Source: Planctomycetota bacterium
GTDB taxonomy: Bacteria > Planctomycetota > UBA1135 > JACQFD01
NCBI GenBank assembly: GCA_016792805.1
Contig: JAEUHX010000058.1
Coordinates: forward strand, 1 to 64,000
DNA: 64,000 bases
Direction: 5' to 3'
A model generated the notes under the pieces. That model was not told the origin of the DNA. It made no database searches and saw only the letters and a list, made by a program, of their open reading frames with translations. Of this stretch, positions 54,792 through 63,120 are shown in pieces. Position 1 is the stretch's first letter. The number at the start of each line of letters is the position of its first letter. The position numbers and the translations under genes were made by a program.

Positions 54792-56228
54792 TTACACTTG
54801 GATGCGGGGAGCGGTGTCGAGGGCTGAGGTGTGATCGCGCAGGACGGGGTCAAGATGTTCGCTCAGGAACTCGTCCACCTGCTGGGGTGAGCGGCCGACG
54901 AATTGTTGTGGATTCGCCAGCGAAGGGAGTTCGGAGCGGACGGATGCGAACGCCGTGTCGGCTGCGAGGCGATCCAACAGATCGTTCGGCGTCCCCTCCT
55001 CTTTGACGCGGCGGATCGCCTCCATCGAGTGCACTCGGATTCTCTCGTGGAGTTCTTGGCGGTCGCCTCCGCGCTTCACGGCCGCCATTAGAATGTCCTC
55101 CGTCGCCATGAACGGAAGCTCGTCGCGCAGTGAGCGATCGATGACGCGGCGGTTCACCACGAGGCCGCCCGCCACGTCGATCACAAGCAGCAGGCACGCT
55201 TCCGTCGCCAGAAACGCCTCGGGAATCGACAGCCGGCGATTTGCCGAATCGTCGAGCGTGCGCTCGAGCCACTGATTTGCCGCAGTCTGGGCCGGAGAGT
55301 CCGCCAGAGAAAGCACAAATCGAGCGAGGCTCGTGACGCGCTCGCACCGCATGGGGTTGCGCTTGTACGCCATCGCCGACGAACCGATCTGTTCTTTCTC
55401 GAACGGCTCCTCCACTTCACGCCGATGCTGGAGAAGGCGAATATCAACTGCGAATTTTGACATCGAGATTGCGGCCCCGGCGAGCGCAGCCACAATCGTC
55501 CAGTCGAGCTTTCGGGTGTACGTCTGTCCGCTCACCGGCAGCGAACGCGAAAAGCCCATAGCCTGCGCAACGAGCCGCTCCAGCTCCTTCACTTTCGCAT
55601 GATCTCCCTCGAAGAGAGCCAGGAAGCTCGCCTGGGTCCCTGTGGTGCCCTTCACACCGAGCAGTGGAAGCTCAGCCGCCACGCGCCTCACCTCCGCGAG
55701 ATCCAATAGAAGATCCTGGGCCCAAAGGCAGGCCCGTTTTCCCACCGTCGTGCACTGCGCTGGCTGGAAATGGGTGAACGCAAGCGTCGCCACATCGCGG
55801 TGCGTGCGCGCGAAGGCCCCGAGCCTCGCGAGCGCTTGTGCAATTCTCTTCGCGGTCAGATTCAGCGCCTCACGATACAAAACCATATCGGCGTTATCTG
55901 TTACATAGCAGGACGTAGCGCCCAGGTGGATCACCGCGCGCGCCGCTGGGCATTGGACGCCGAACGCATGGACGTGCGCCATCACGTCGTGACGCACCTC
56001 CCGCTCCCGAGCCTCGGCGATATCAAAATTGACTTCGGCGGCGAAGCGTTCCATCTGCTCGATCGCCTCCGCCGGGATCGGCAGCCCAAGGGACCTCTGC
56101 GCCTTCGCGAGCTCGATCCAGAGCCGGCGCCAGGTTTGGAAACGGCGCAGCGGAGAGAAGATCTCCAGCATCTCGCGGCTGGCGTACCGCCCGGCGAGCG
56201 GGCTTTCGTAAGTATTTCGAGAGGCCAT
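54792..56228 (-). CDS. purB: Adenylosuccinate lyase
   Basis: The 478-aa enzyme cleaves SAICAR and adenylosuccinate, releasing fumarate, in purine synthesis. Family marks are HDVMAHVHAFG, HLGATSCYVTDNAD, LPLLGVKGTTGTQASF, and the fumarase/lyase signature GSSAMAYKRNPMR. The length and sequence fit the eukaryote-like PurB branch of ~480 aa. The stop lies 9 nt from the 125-bp repeats. It follows the VanZ-like gene by 66 nt. Confidence 0.95.
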   Translation of the reverse strand: MASRNTYESPLAGRYASREMLEIFSPLRRFQTWRRLWIELAKAQRSLGLPIPAEAIEQMERFAAEVNFDIAEAREREVRHDVMAHVHAFGVQCPAARAVIHLGATSCYVTDNADMVLYREALNLTAKRIAQALARLGAFARTHRDVATLAFTHFQPAQCTTVGKRACLWAQDLLLDLAEVRRVAAELPLLGVKGTTGTQASFLALFEGDHAKVKELERLVAQAMGFSRSLPVSGQTYTRKLDWTIVAALAGAAISMSKFAVDIRLLQHRREVEEPFEKEQIGSSAMAYKRNPMRCERVTSLARFVLSLADSPAQTAANQWLERTLDDSANRRLSIPEAFLATEACLLLVIDVAGGLVVNRRVIDRSLRDELPFMATEDILMAAVKRGGDRQELHERIRVHSMEAIRRVKEEGTPNDLLDRLAADTAFASVRSELPSLANPQQFVGRSPQQVDEFLSEHLDPVLRDHTSALDTAPRIQV

Positions 56229-56294
56229 GTTTGTTTGATTGAGAATAGTTCAGAAATCAGCCGAGGCGCCGCGAGGAGCGGTCCCTTGCAGGTC

Positions 56295-56807
56295 CTACAT
56301 CCGATCCACCGCCGTCGCGAGCGCCCCTGCGCCGATCATGGAGGCGAGACCGGCCAAGATCGCGACCAGAAGCCCGAGGCGCGTCGACTTCGAGGAAGCT
56401 ACATATCGAAGAATGGCGAGCGATATGGCGGCCCCGACGAGATCGGTGACAATGTCCGTCCAGGAGGAGGTCCGCCCAGGGACGTAGGATTGATGAACCT
56501 CATCCACCGCGCCGAAGAGCGCCGTGGCCGCGAGCGCCATCAGGCAGTGGCCGGTATCGGGCAGCGGACGCCTCACCGCGGCCGCGATTGCAAAGGCCAC
56601 ACCGGACGCCCAGAAGCCGAAGAGCGGTGCGTGTCCGGAGTTAAACAAAAGATGCGCCGCAGCGCCCGACGGGTCGTCCTTGTGTGAGGGTTGCGCCGAG
56701 AGCCAGGAGATCAGCGCCGTCCAGAAAAATACAAATGCCCAAAGCGTGGAAGGGCCGAGCATCCGCAGGTCGTGCGCATGCCGGCGCACCGCCACGAGCG
56801 AACTCAC
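56295..56807 (-). CDS. VanZ-like membrane protein
   Basis: The 170-aa protein has four hydrophobic segments and VanZ-like marks: GHAPLFGFW, FGAVDEVHQSYVPGR and SSWTDIVTDLVGA, matching the family's DExHQ and D-x-x-x-N/D motifs. VanZ-like proteins are membrane proteins of unclear role, some linked to teicoplanin resistance. The GTG at 56807 overlaps the stop of the RsbW-like gene as GTGA. Confidence 0.86.
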   Translation of the reverse strand: MSSLVAVRRHAHDLRMLGPSTLWAFVFFWTALISWLSAQPSHKDDPSGAAAHLLFNSGHAPLFGFWASGVAFAIAAAVRRPLPDTGHCLMALAATALFGAVDEVHQSYVPGRTSSWTDIVTDLVGAAISLAILRYVASSKSTRLGLLVAILAGLASMIGAGALATAVDRM

Positions 56808-57256
56808 GCGCGAATGCGCTTTCGCAAGTGGATCCGAAGCCTCCCTTCGGACGTCTCATCGATTCGGACCTCGTCCACGTAGGCGCGAATCAAGAAAAGT
56901 CCGCGCCCGCGTTCAGCGATCGCCTCGGGAGGCTCCTCGGCCGTATCGAGCGCCTTGCTCAGAGGAGCAGCAAGGCTGCCATTGGACTCGAGGACATCAA
57001 TAGACACGTCCTCTCCTTGGATTTGTGCACACAAGGAGAGCGGATCGGTGCGGCTCGCGCAGCCGTGCTCAATGGCATTATTGCAGACTTCAGTGACCAC
57101 TAATTCGATCGCCTCGGCAGCCGCCCCGGCCACACCCCGTCGCGCGAGCCAACGGGCCAGCATATGTCGAGCCTTTGGAACAGCCTCAAGAGCGCCCGTC
57201 ACCACCAGGGTGATCCGCTCCTGGGTGTTCTCAATCGAGCGCACATCGTCGGCCAT
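56804..57256 (-). CDS. RsbW-like anti-sigma factor/serine kinase ATPase
   Basis: The 150-aa protein has a GHKL-type HATPase: N-box VTEVCNNAIEHGC (about residue 60) and G-box ERGRGLFLIRAYVDE. Such proteins bind and inhibit sigma factors or phosphorylate antagonists; no anti-anti-sigma partner or sigma gene is adjacent. AGG 9 nt before the ATG supports 57256. It sits between nadC and the VanZ-like gene, coupled to the latter. Confidence 0.87.
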   Translation of the reverse strand: MADDVRSIENTQERITLVVTGALEAVPKARHMLARWLARRGVAGAAAEAIELVVTEVCNNAIEHGCASRTDPLSLCAQIQGEDVSIDVLESNGSLAAPLSKALDTAEEPPEAIAERGRGLFLIRAYVDEVRIDETSEGRLRIHLRKRIRA

Positions 57257-57318
57257 CGATTTGGCCTGCCCGGGTGTTGTGCTCTGGGGGCGATGGGGCT
57301 CCCTCCCCGCGGGCGTGG

Positions 57319-58263
57319 TCAACCGCGCACCTCCCAGGGAGCGGAGGAGCCGGCCGCAGTCGAAGCGCTGCGATCGCCGCGCACGGCGCCAAGAGCCTTT
57401 ACATCCAGTGCAAAGTCGATCGCGCGCGCCGAATGGGTCAGTCCTCCGCACGAGATGCGGTCGACTCCGGACGCGGCGAACTCTGCAATATTCGATTCGC
57501 GGATTCCGCCGGACGCCTCGAGCTCCACACTTCGGCCCGAAGCCGCAATGCGCTCTCGAAGCCGCGGAACTTCCTGCTTCAACGCCTCGGCGGAAAAGTT
57601 ATCGAGCAACACATAGTCGGCTCCCGCGTCGATGGCAGCACAGGCCTCCTCGTAGCTGCGCGCCTCGGCGCCGAGCGTGACCTGGGGGCCCACGGCTGCC
57701 CTCGCCCGCTCGACGGTGGCGCGGTAGGCACCGCCAGCCAGCTCGAAGTGGTTTTCTTTGAGAAGGACCTGATCGAAAAGCCCAAAGCGGTGGTTCGTCC
57801 CGCCTCCCACGACGACGGCATATCGCTCGAGAGCGCGAAGCCCCGGCGTCGTCTTTCGCGTGTCGAGAACCGCGGCTCGGCCGCCCACTCGGGATGCGTG
57901 CCTCCGCGTGGCCGTCGCCACTCCGGAGAGCCGCTGCACAAAGTTCAGCGCCGTGCGCTCCCCCGTGAGAATTGCGGCCGCCGACGCTTCGAGCGTCAGC
58001 ACCTCCTGCCCCGGTTCGATCTCGGCCCCTTCGTCGGCGCTCGAGAGCACGATCGTCGACGGGTCGAGAAGCTCGAAGACATGCTTCGCGACAGGGAGCC
58101 CGGCCACGACGCAGGCTTCGCGGCTCACCATGGTCGCCCGTGCTCGCAGCTCGGGCGCGATCACGGCGCGCGTGGTCAAATCGCCGCCGCCGACGTCTTC
58201 CGCCAGCGCTGCGCGCACCGCGACATCGACGGCTTTTTCGAACGGCTGAGGGGGAGCGCTCAC
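57319..58263 (-). CDS. nadC: Nicotinate-nucleotide pyrophosphorylase (carboxylating)
   Basis: The 314-aa enzyme converts quinolinate and PRPP to nicotinate mononucleotide, CO2 and PPi in NAD synthesis. Signatures are EDVGGGDLTTRAVI, DTRKTTPGLRALERYAV, GGGTNHRFGL, KENHFELAGG and VELEASGGIRESNI. The GTG at 58263 gives the family length; it overlaps a TGA in the frame in which the upstream HhH gene would normally end (GTGA). nadA and nadB are not in the window. Confidence 0.94.
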   Translation of the reverse strand: MSAPPQPFEKAVDVAVRAALAEDVGGGDLTTRAVIAPELRARATMVSREACVVAGLPVAKHVFELLDPSTIVLSSADEGAEIEPGQEVLTLEASAAAILTGERTALNFVQRLSGVATATRRHASRVGGRAAVLDTRKTTPGLRALERYAVVVGGGTNHRFGLFDQVLLKENHFELAGGAYRATVERARAAVGPQVTLGAEARSYEEACAAIDAGADYVLLDNFSAEALKQEVPRLRERIAASGRSVELEASGGIRESNIAEFAASGVDRISCGGLTHSARAIDFALDVKALGAVRGDRSASTAAGSSAPWEVRG

Positions 58264-58672
58264 GGCTTGGCTCGCGAAGCTGTGTGGAGATTGTAGTCGG
58301 CCCGGGCAGATCCGGCAGCGTTGTGAGCCCTCGAAGACCTTCGAGGGTTGCCGGCCCGAAGCCCGGGACCGCGCCCAGGTCGAGCAGCGATTGCGGGACA
58401 AACCCCCGCAGCCGCATCGCCACGAACTCCTGAGCCCGAGTCGGCCCGATGTTCGGGAGCAGCTCGATCTCTCCGGCCGGTGCTGTCTGCAGATCGACTC
58501 GATGCATCGGATCGAGCCCTTCCGTCTCTCTCTGGAGCGTTTCGCGTTCGAGTTCGGATCGCACGGCCCACCCGGCAGCCAAGACCAGATAGAGCACGAG
58601 CGCAAGCCACGCGGCAACGCGCTCGCGATCGCGCAGATAGGGCGATGGGAAAGGGCGAAGAGTGATCTTCAC
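58260..58672 (-). CDS. ComEA-like helix-hairpin-helix protein, 3' end frameshifted
   Basis: The N-terminus has a membrane segment (WLALVLYLVLAAGWAV) then HRVDLQTAPAGEIELLPNIG and VPGFGPATLEGLRG, the tandem HhH repeats of ComEA/competence-type DNA-binding proteins. The frame has no stop before 57599, deep inside nadC. A neighbouring frame stops at 58260, overlapping nadC's GTG as GTGA. I infer one indel around 58260-58330. Either the gene is truncated by frameshift or the base call is wrong; the 3' end given is the inferred one. Confidence 0.65.
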
Positions 58673-58809
58673 ATTCTCAAGGCTTGCGCAGAGCGCGGGG
58701 TCGTCGCCCTCCGACGGGCAATCCCCCTTCGCACGACCTCGCTTGCTACAGAAACCCGGGAAACACGGCCTCTTACGCGTGTTCCCTCTTCACCATTCTG
58801 CAAGCTCAT

Positions 58810-58843
58810 AAAAAAGGAGCGCGACATCGCTGTCGCGCTCCTT
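58810..58843 (-). terminator. Intrinsic terminator of the TlpA-like gene
   Basis: A perfect 13-bp stem (58814-58826 with 58831-58843, loop TCGC, stem AAGGAGCGCGACA) is preceded on the plus strand by six A (58810-58815), giving a U-tract for the minus-strand transcript. It lies about 80 nt past the stop of the secreted thioredoxin gene. Confidence 0.9.
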
Positions 58844-58920
58844 GGTGACCATGCGAGCCCTCACAGCCGAGGGCGTGCGGTTCCATGGGCGCCGCACTCC
58901 TCGACCGAGACCCGCTGCAG

Positions 58921-59961
58921 TCAGAGCTTCACGTTCTCCTGGTGCTTGGCGCACGCCTTCTTGCCGCGAACGCACGCATCGCAGGCGTCTTTGAATCCCG
59001 GTAGCCCGCGATCGACAAGGGACTTTGCACACTTCTTCGCGGCATCGCCGATCTTCGTGCCCGGGAATCGCTTTGCCACGTCGAGGTAGCCCTGAACCGC
59101 CTCGGAGTACGCGTGCTCGCGCTCCTTCTCCGACGCCTTCAAGAACGGCTCGCCGCCAGCCAGCTCTTTTTTGTAGTTCGGATCGGCCTCCAGCTCTTTC
59201 AGCATCTGTTGCGCAGCCGGCGTCGCCTGGAACGGCGCAGGGGCCTTCGCGAACGGAGTCACGCGCTTCACGGCCTCGTAGACCTTGCCGTCGTCGACGA
59301 GCTTGCGCCCCTCTTCGACCGCCGTCTCGGCCTGCTCTTCGAGATAAGCAAGAAATCGATCGGCCCACTTCTGCTCCGGCGCCGCGAGCCCCGAGAGCTT
59401 CTTCAAGTCGGCCAGGGCCTTTCCGAACTCCCGAGCCTTGAGCGACTTGCCCACCGCCTCGAGCTTCTTCGGATAGACGGGTCCGGGCTTCGCCGACGCG
59501 AGGGCTTTGTTGAGCGGCCCGGGGAGGCCGCCGAGGAATCCGGCGTACTGTAAGATTCCGGCAGGGTCGATCACCGCCGCGGACGGGAAGCCCTGCACAT
59601 TGAGCGCCTTCTCGAACTCCGGATTCTTGAGAATCACAATCGGGAATTCGGGCTTGTACTGGCGAACGAAATCATCCACCAAGTTGGGCGCCTCATCGGT
59701 CACGCCGATGATCACAAGCCCCTGAGACTCCGCCTTGGCATGCTTGCCATTGAGCTCAGGGATTTGTGCCTTGCAGGGGCCTCACCAGGTGCGGAAGACC
59801 TCGATCTGCACGGCCTTGCCGGTCAGATCTCCCAGCAGCAACGGCGGAGAATTGTACCATCGCTGCGCAACGAACTCGGGAGGCTTGCTCCCGATCTGTT
59901 GCGCGCCGACGGGCGCCGCGAGGGCGCCCGCCAGCAGAGTCAGCACGAGTTGAAATCGCAT
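58921..59961 (-). CDS. Secreted TlpA-like thioredoxin with in-frame TGA at the active site (candidate selenoprotein)
   Basis: The frame from the ATG at 59961 to 58921 encodes 346 residues if codon 60, TGA at 59784-59782, is read through. The context is R-T-W-[TGA]-G-P-C-K-A-Q-I-P, so the TGA sits exactly where the first Cys of a WCGPC motif belongs; Cys63 is the resolving Cys. An AAGGA site with 6-nt spacing precedes the ATG, and a signal peptide (LVLTLLAGALAAPVGAQ) points to the periplasm. The thioredoxin fold continues to about residue 140 (VIIGVTDEAP, PEFPIVIL, VQGFPSAAVIDPAG), then a ~200-residue charged helical tail ends in CDACVRGKKAC. It ends 28 nt beyond the M20 gene. A nonsense mutation is the alternative. 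Confidence 0.75.
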
Positions 59962-59988
59962 CGGGGATCCTTGGGAACAGCAGAAAAG

Positions 59989-61449
59989 TTACTTTCGCTT
60001 CGCGAGCTTCTTCGCCTTCTTCGCCGGAGCCGCCGATTGCTCGCGGTGAAAATGATCCGCGATCACCTGTGCGACGCTCGCCGTAAGGCGCTTGCCCGTG
60101 GGGATATGGAGGAACTCGTTGGGCCCGTGGGCGTTGCTCTGCGGGCCGAGCACTCCCGTGATGAGGAACTGTGCTTGCGGGAACTTCTCGCCGAGCATGC
60201 CCATGAACGGGATCGTTCCGCCCTCGCCCATGTAGCAGGCCGGCTTGCCGAAGAAGGCGCGCGACGCGGCGTCGGTGCTGCGCTCGAGCCACGGCGCGAG
60301 CGGCGGCGCGTCCCAGCCCGTCGACGCCTTGTCCGGATCAAAAGTAACCTTCGCTCCGTAGGGCTGTTCCTTCTCCAGGAACTTCTTCAGCGCGGCGCTG
60401 GCGCGGTTGGGATCGAGGCGCGGCGGAATTCGAAGCGACAGCTTCACCGCCGTGAACGGCCGGAGCACGTTGCCCGCGCTCGCGAGCGACGGAATGCCCT
60501 CGGCGCCGATGACCGCCAAATAAGGCCGCCACGTGCGATTCAGCACGAGCTCCGAGAGCTCGGTGCCCATCGGCTTTGCGCCTTTTACGAACGGGAACTT
60601 CGAGAAGACATCTTTCTTGAGAACTGCGGCGCACTTCTTCGCCTGCTCGACGCGCTGCTTCGGAATCGGCACATAGAACTCCTTCGACAGGATCTTTCCC
60701 GTCTCCTCATCCTCGAGGCGCGAAAGCACTTTTCGCAGGATTCGGAAGCTCGACGGCACGACGCCGCTCGCGTCGCCCGAGTGCACGCCCTCAGTAAGGA
60801 TCTGCACCTTCAGCGTGCCGGCGACGATGCCGCGCAGCGACGTCGTGCTCCAGAGTTGATTGTAATTTCCGCAGCCCGAGTCGAGGCACACGACGAGGCT
60901 CGGGTTGCCGATGCGATCGGCGAGCGATTCGATGTAGGCGGGAAGATCGTAGCTTCCGCTCTCCTCACAAGCCTCGATCAAGATCACACATCGCGCGTGC
61001 GGAATCTGCTGCGCGCGCAGGATCATGAGCGCGGCGAGCGACGCAAACGAAGAGTAGCCATCGTCGGCGCCGCCGCGGCCGTAGAGTCGGTCGCCCTCGC
61101 GCACGGGGATCCACGGGCCGAGGCCTTCGCGCCACCCCGTCATCTCGGGCTGCTTGTCCAGGTGACCATACAGAAGAACGGTGTCATCGCCCTCGCCGGG
61201 CAGTTCCATATAAATGAGCGGGGTCCGCCCCTCGAGGCGGATCACCTCCACTTTGAGCCCAGGCAGCGGCTGCGCGCGACACCACTTTTCGATCAGCGCA
61301 ACGGCGCGATCCATATGCCCCGCCTTCTGCCAGTCGGCATCGAAGGCCGGAGATTTGTTAGGAATCGCGATGTACTCGGTCAGACGGGGAACAATCTCGT
61401 TCTCCCAGAGACGATCCGAGAGTTCGAGGGCAGCCTTGGTGTTCAGCAT
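59989..61449 (-). CDS. M20-family metallopeptidase
   Basis: The 486-aa protein has the M20 metal-binding motifs: YGHLDKQPEM, GRGGADDGYSS, EACEESGS, CLDSGCGN and a final HGPNEFLHI. It should be a cytoplasmic zinc dipeptidase or deacetylase acting on peptides. The start at 61449 (MLNTKAALEL) fits; the frame extends to 61551 without support. The C-terminus is lysine/alanine-rich (PAKKAKKLAKRK). It is upstream of and probably co-transcribed with the TlpA-like gene (27-nt gap). Confidence 0.92.
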   Translation of the reverse strand: MLNTKAALELSDRLWENEIVPRLTEYIAIPNKSPAFDADWQKAGHMDRAVALIEKWCRAQPLPGLKVEVIRLEGRTPLIYMELPGEGDDTVLLYGHLDKQPEMTGWREGLGPWIPVREGDRLYGRGGADDGYSSFASLAALMILRAQQIPHARCVILIEACEESGSYDLPAYIESLADRIGNPSLVVCLDSGCGNYNQLWSTTSLRGIVAGTLKVQILTEGVHSGDASGVVPSSFRILRKVLSRLEDEETGKILSKEFYVPIPKQRVEQAKKCAAVLKKDVFSKFPFVKGAKPMGTELSELVLNRTWRPYLAVIGAEGIPSLASAGNVLRPFTAVKLSLRIPPRLDPNRASAALKKFLEKEQPYGAKVTFDPDKASTGWDAPPLAPWLERSTDAASRAFFGKPACYMGEGGTIPFMGMLGEKFPQAQFLITGVLGPQSNAHGPNEFLHIPTGKRLTASVAQVIADHFHREQSAAPAKKAKKLAKRK

Positions 61450-61457
61450 GGGTTCCA

Positions 61458-63059
61458 ATGCGGGAGGAGAGCGGCAGAGGATACGGCGGCAGTGCCTTCC
61501 CGGGATACGCTGAGACGGTGCTTGAGCTGCCTCAGATCGTGCGCCATCCACTCCGGTGCGGTGCCCTGCGTCTCTCGAAGAAGAGCGCCTGGCGGGCGGC
61601 CGCCCTCATTGCGGTCCACGCCTTGATCGTGGCGCACGTGGCGCATTGGAAAATCGCCGGCACGACCCCTTCGCCCATGGAGCCATCGGAGGCGGCGACG
61701 ACGATCGAACTCGGCTACGTGAACGCCGGATTCGTGCTCTTCGCCGCGCTGATCGCCTCGACGCTTCTCGTGGGGAGGTTCTTCTGCGGGTGGGCCTGCC
61801 ACCTTGTGGCGTATCAAGACCTTTGTGCGTGGCTGCTGAAGAAAGTCGGACTTCGCCCGCTCCCGGTCCGCTCGCGCCTCTTGGCCTTCGTGCCGCTCTA
61901 TGCCGCCCTCGACATGTTCCTCTGGCCCGCCCTCCAGCGCTCCCTTGCTGGGGCGCCGCCGCCCGAGTTCAAGGGCTGGGCGCTGACGACGGAGAATCTG
62001 TGGGAGCGATTTCCAGGCCTCTGGATCACCGTGGCGACGGTGGTGGTCTGCGGCGGGCTCATGGTTTGGTGGCTCGGCGCCAAGGGCTTCTGTACCTATG
62101 GCTGCCCCTACGGCGTGATCTTCGGGCTCGCCGATCGCGTCGCACCCGGCCGCATTCGCGTGACCGATGCGTGCGAAGGCTGCGGCCATTGCACGGCGGC
62201 ATGCACAAGTAATGTTCGCGTGCACGAGGAGGTGCGGCTCTACCGGCAGGTCGTGGATTCGGGCTGTATGAAATGCCTCGACTGTGTCAGCGTTTGCCCC
62301 AAGGGGGCGCTTTATGTGGGTTTCGGAGTGCCGTCGCTGCTCGCGCCGCGGCCCGCGCAACGGCCGGCGCGCACGTGGGACTTCACTTGGATCGAAGAGC
62401 TGGTCCTCACGGGAGTTTTCGCGGTTGGACTCTGGATCTTCCGTGGCCTCTACCACCAGGTCCCCTTCCTGCTGGCGATCGGACTCGCGGTTCTCCTCGC
62501 GTTCTCCGTCGTGCTGGGCTCGAGATTCTTGAGAACTCCTTCTGTACGCTTCCAGCATCTCGCGCTTCGAACCGATGGCAAGTGGACTGCGACGGGCCTC
62601 GCGAGCCTCGCGGCATTGGTCGCCGGCGCCGGCCTCACACTTCATTCTGGATGGATTCGCATTCTCACAGTCCGAGGCGAGTTTGCGCTCCGGGAGGCTC
62701 AGGCCGCCGCGAGCCCGGAAGCGGCGCCGGTGCGCGCGGAGGCGCGCAGCCGCGCGCTCGAGGCGCTCCTCGCCTCAGAGCGCTTCGGGCTCTTCAGCGA
62801 TGGAATTCTACAATTTCAGCTGGCGGGTATCTATAACGACCTGCAGGACGCTGCGAACGTGGAAATGAGGCTTCGCCGAGCCCTCGAGATCGACCCGTCG
62901 ATGACCTCCGCCTCCCTGCGGCTCGCGAACCTGCTGGGCACGCGAGGCGATGTGGCGGGCGCTCTCGGCGTCCTCGAGCGGGCCGCTCAGGAAGCGCCCT
63001 GGGACGCCCGACTGCGCTCGATGCTCGAAGCTGCGCGTGCAGCGCAGGGCCCCAAGTAG
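61458..63059 (+). CDS. NapH/CcoG-like 4Fe-4S membrane protein with TPR-like tail
   Basis: The 533-aa protein (514 if it starts at the GTG at 61518) has several membrane segments, the cysteine motifs FFCGWACH and CTYGCPYG typical of NapH/NosR/CcoG proteins, and two 4Fe-4S sites, CEGCGHCTAAC and CMKCLDCVSVCP. The C-terminal ~110 residues contain TPR-like helices (LRRALEIDPSMTSASLRLAN). It should carry electrons across or along the membrane, possibly in cytochrome oxidase assembly or nitrate/nitrous oxide-type electron transfer; no partner genes are present. It is divergent from the M20 gene. Confidence 0.85.
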   Translation: MREESGRGYGGSAFPGYAETVLELPQIVRHPLRCGALRLSKKSAWRAAALIAVHALIVAHVAHWKIAGTTPSPMEPSEAATTIELGYVNAGFVLFAALIASTLLVGRFFCGWACHLVAYQDLCAWLLKKVGLRPLPVRSRLLAFVPLYAALDMFLWPALQRSLAGAPPPEFKGWALTTENLWERFPGLWITVATVVVCGGLMVWWLGAKGFCTYGCPYGVIFGLADRVAPGRIRVTDACEGCGHCTAACTSNVRVHEEVRLYRQVVDSGCMKCLDCVSVCPKGALYVGFGVPSLLAPRPAQRPARTWDFTWIEELVLTGVFAVGLWIFRGLYHQVPFLLAIGLAVLLAFSVVLGSRFLRTPSVRFQHLALRTDGKWTATGLASLAALVAGAGLTLHSGWIRILTVRGEFALREAQAAASPEAAPVRAEARSRALEALLASERFGLFSDGILQFQLAGIYNDLQDAANVEMRLRRALEIDPSMTSASLRLANLLGTRGDVAGALGVLERAAQEAPWDARLRSMLEAARAAQGPK

Positions 63060-63063
63060 ATGT

Positions 63064-63098
63064 AAAAAAAATGCCCCGGACGTTGCCGTCCGGGGCAT
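63064..63098 (-). terminator. Intrinsic terminator, minus strand (perhaps bidirectional)
   Basis: A perfect 12-bp stem (63071-63082 with 63087-63098, ATGCCCCGGACG, loop TTGC) is preceded by eight A on the plus strand, which is a U-tract for the minus-strand gene ending at 63121. It lies between convergent stops at 63059 and 63121 and may serve both. Confidence 0.9.
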
Positions 63099-63120
63099 CG
63101 ATGGGAGCGATCGTCGGGCG

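Noticed and set aside
58790..59368. Separate open frame inside the TlpA-like gene
   Set aside because: Shadow frame, low-complexity Arg-rich, no motif.
59782..59784. TGA read as Trp through a changed genetic code
   Set aside because: Many genes in the window, including neighbours, end in TGA with clear domain ends.
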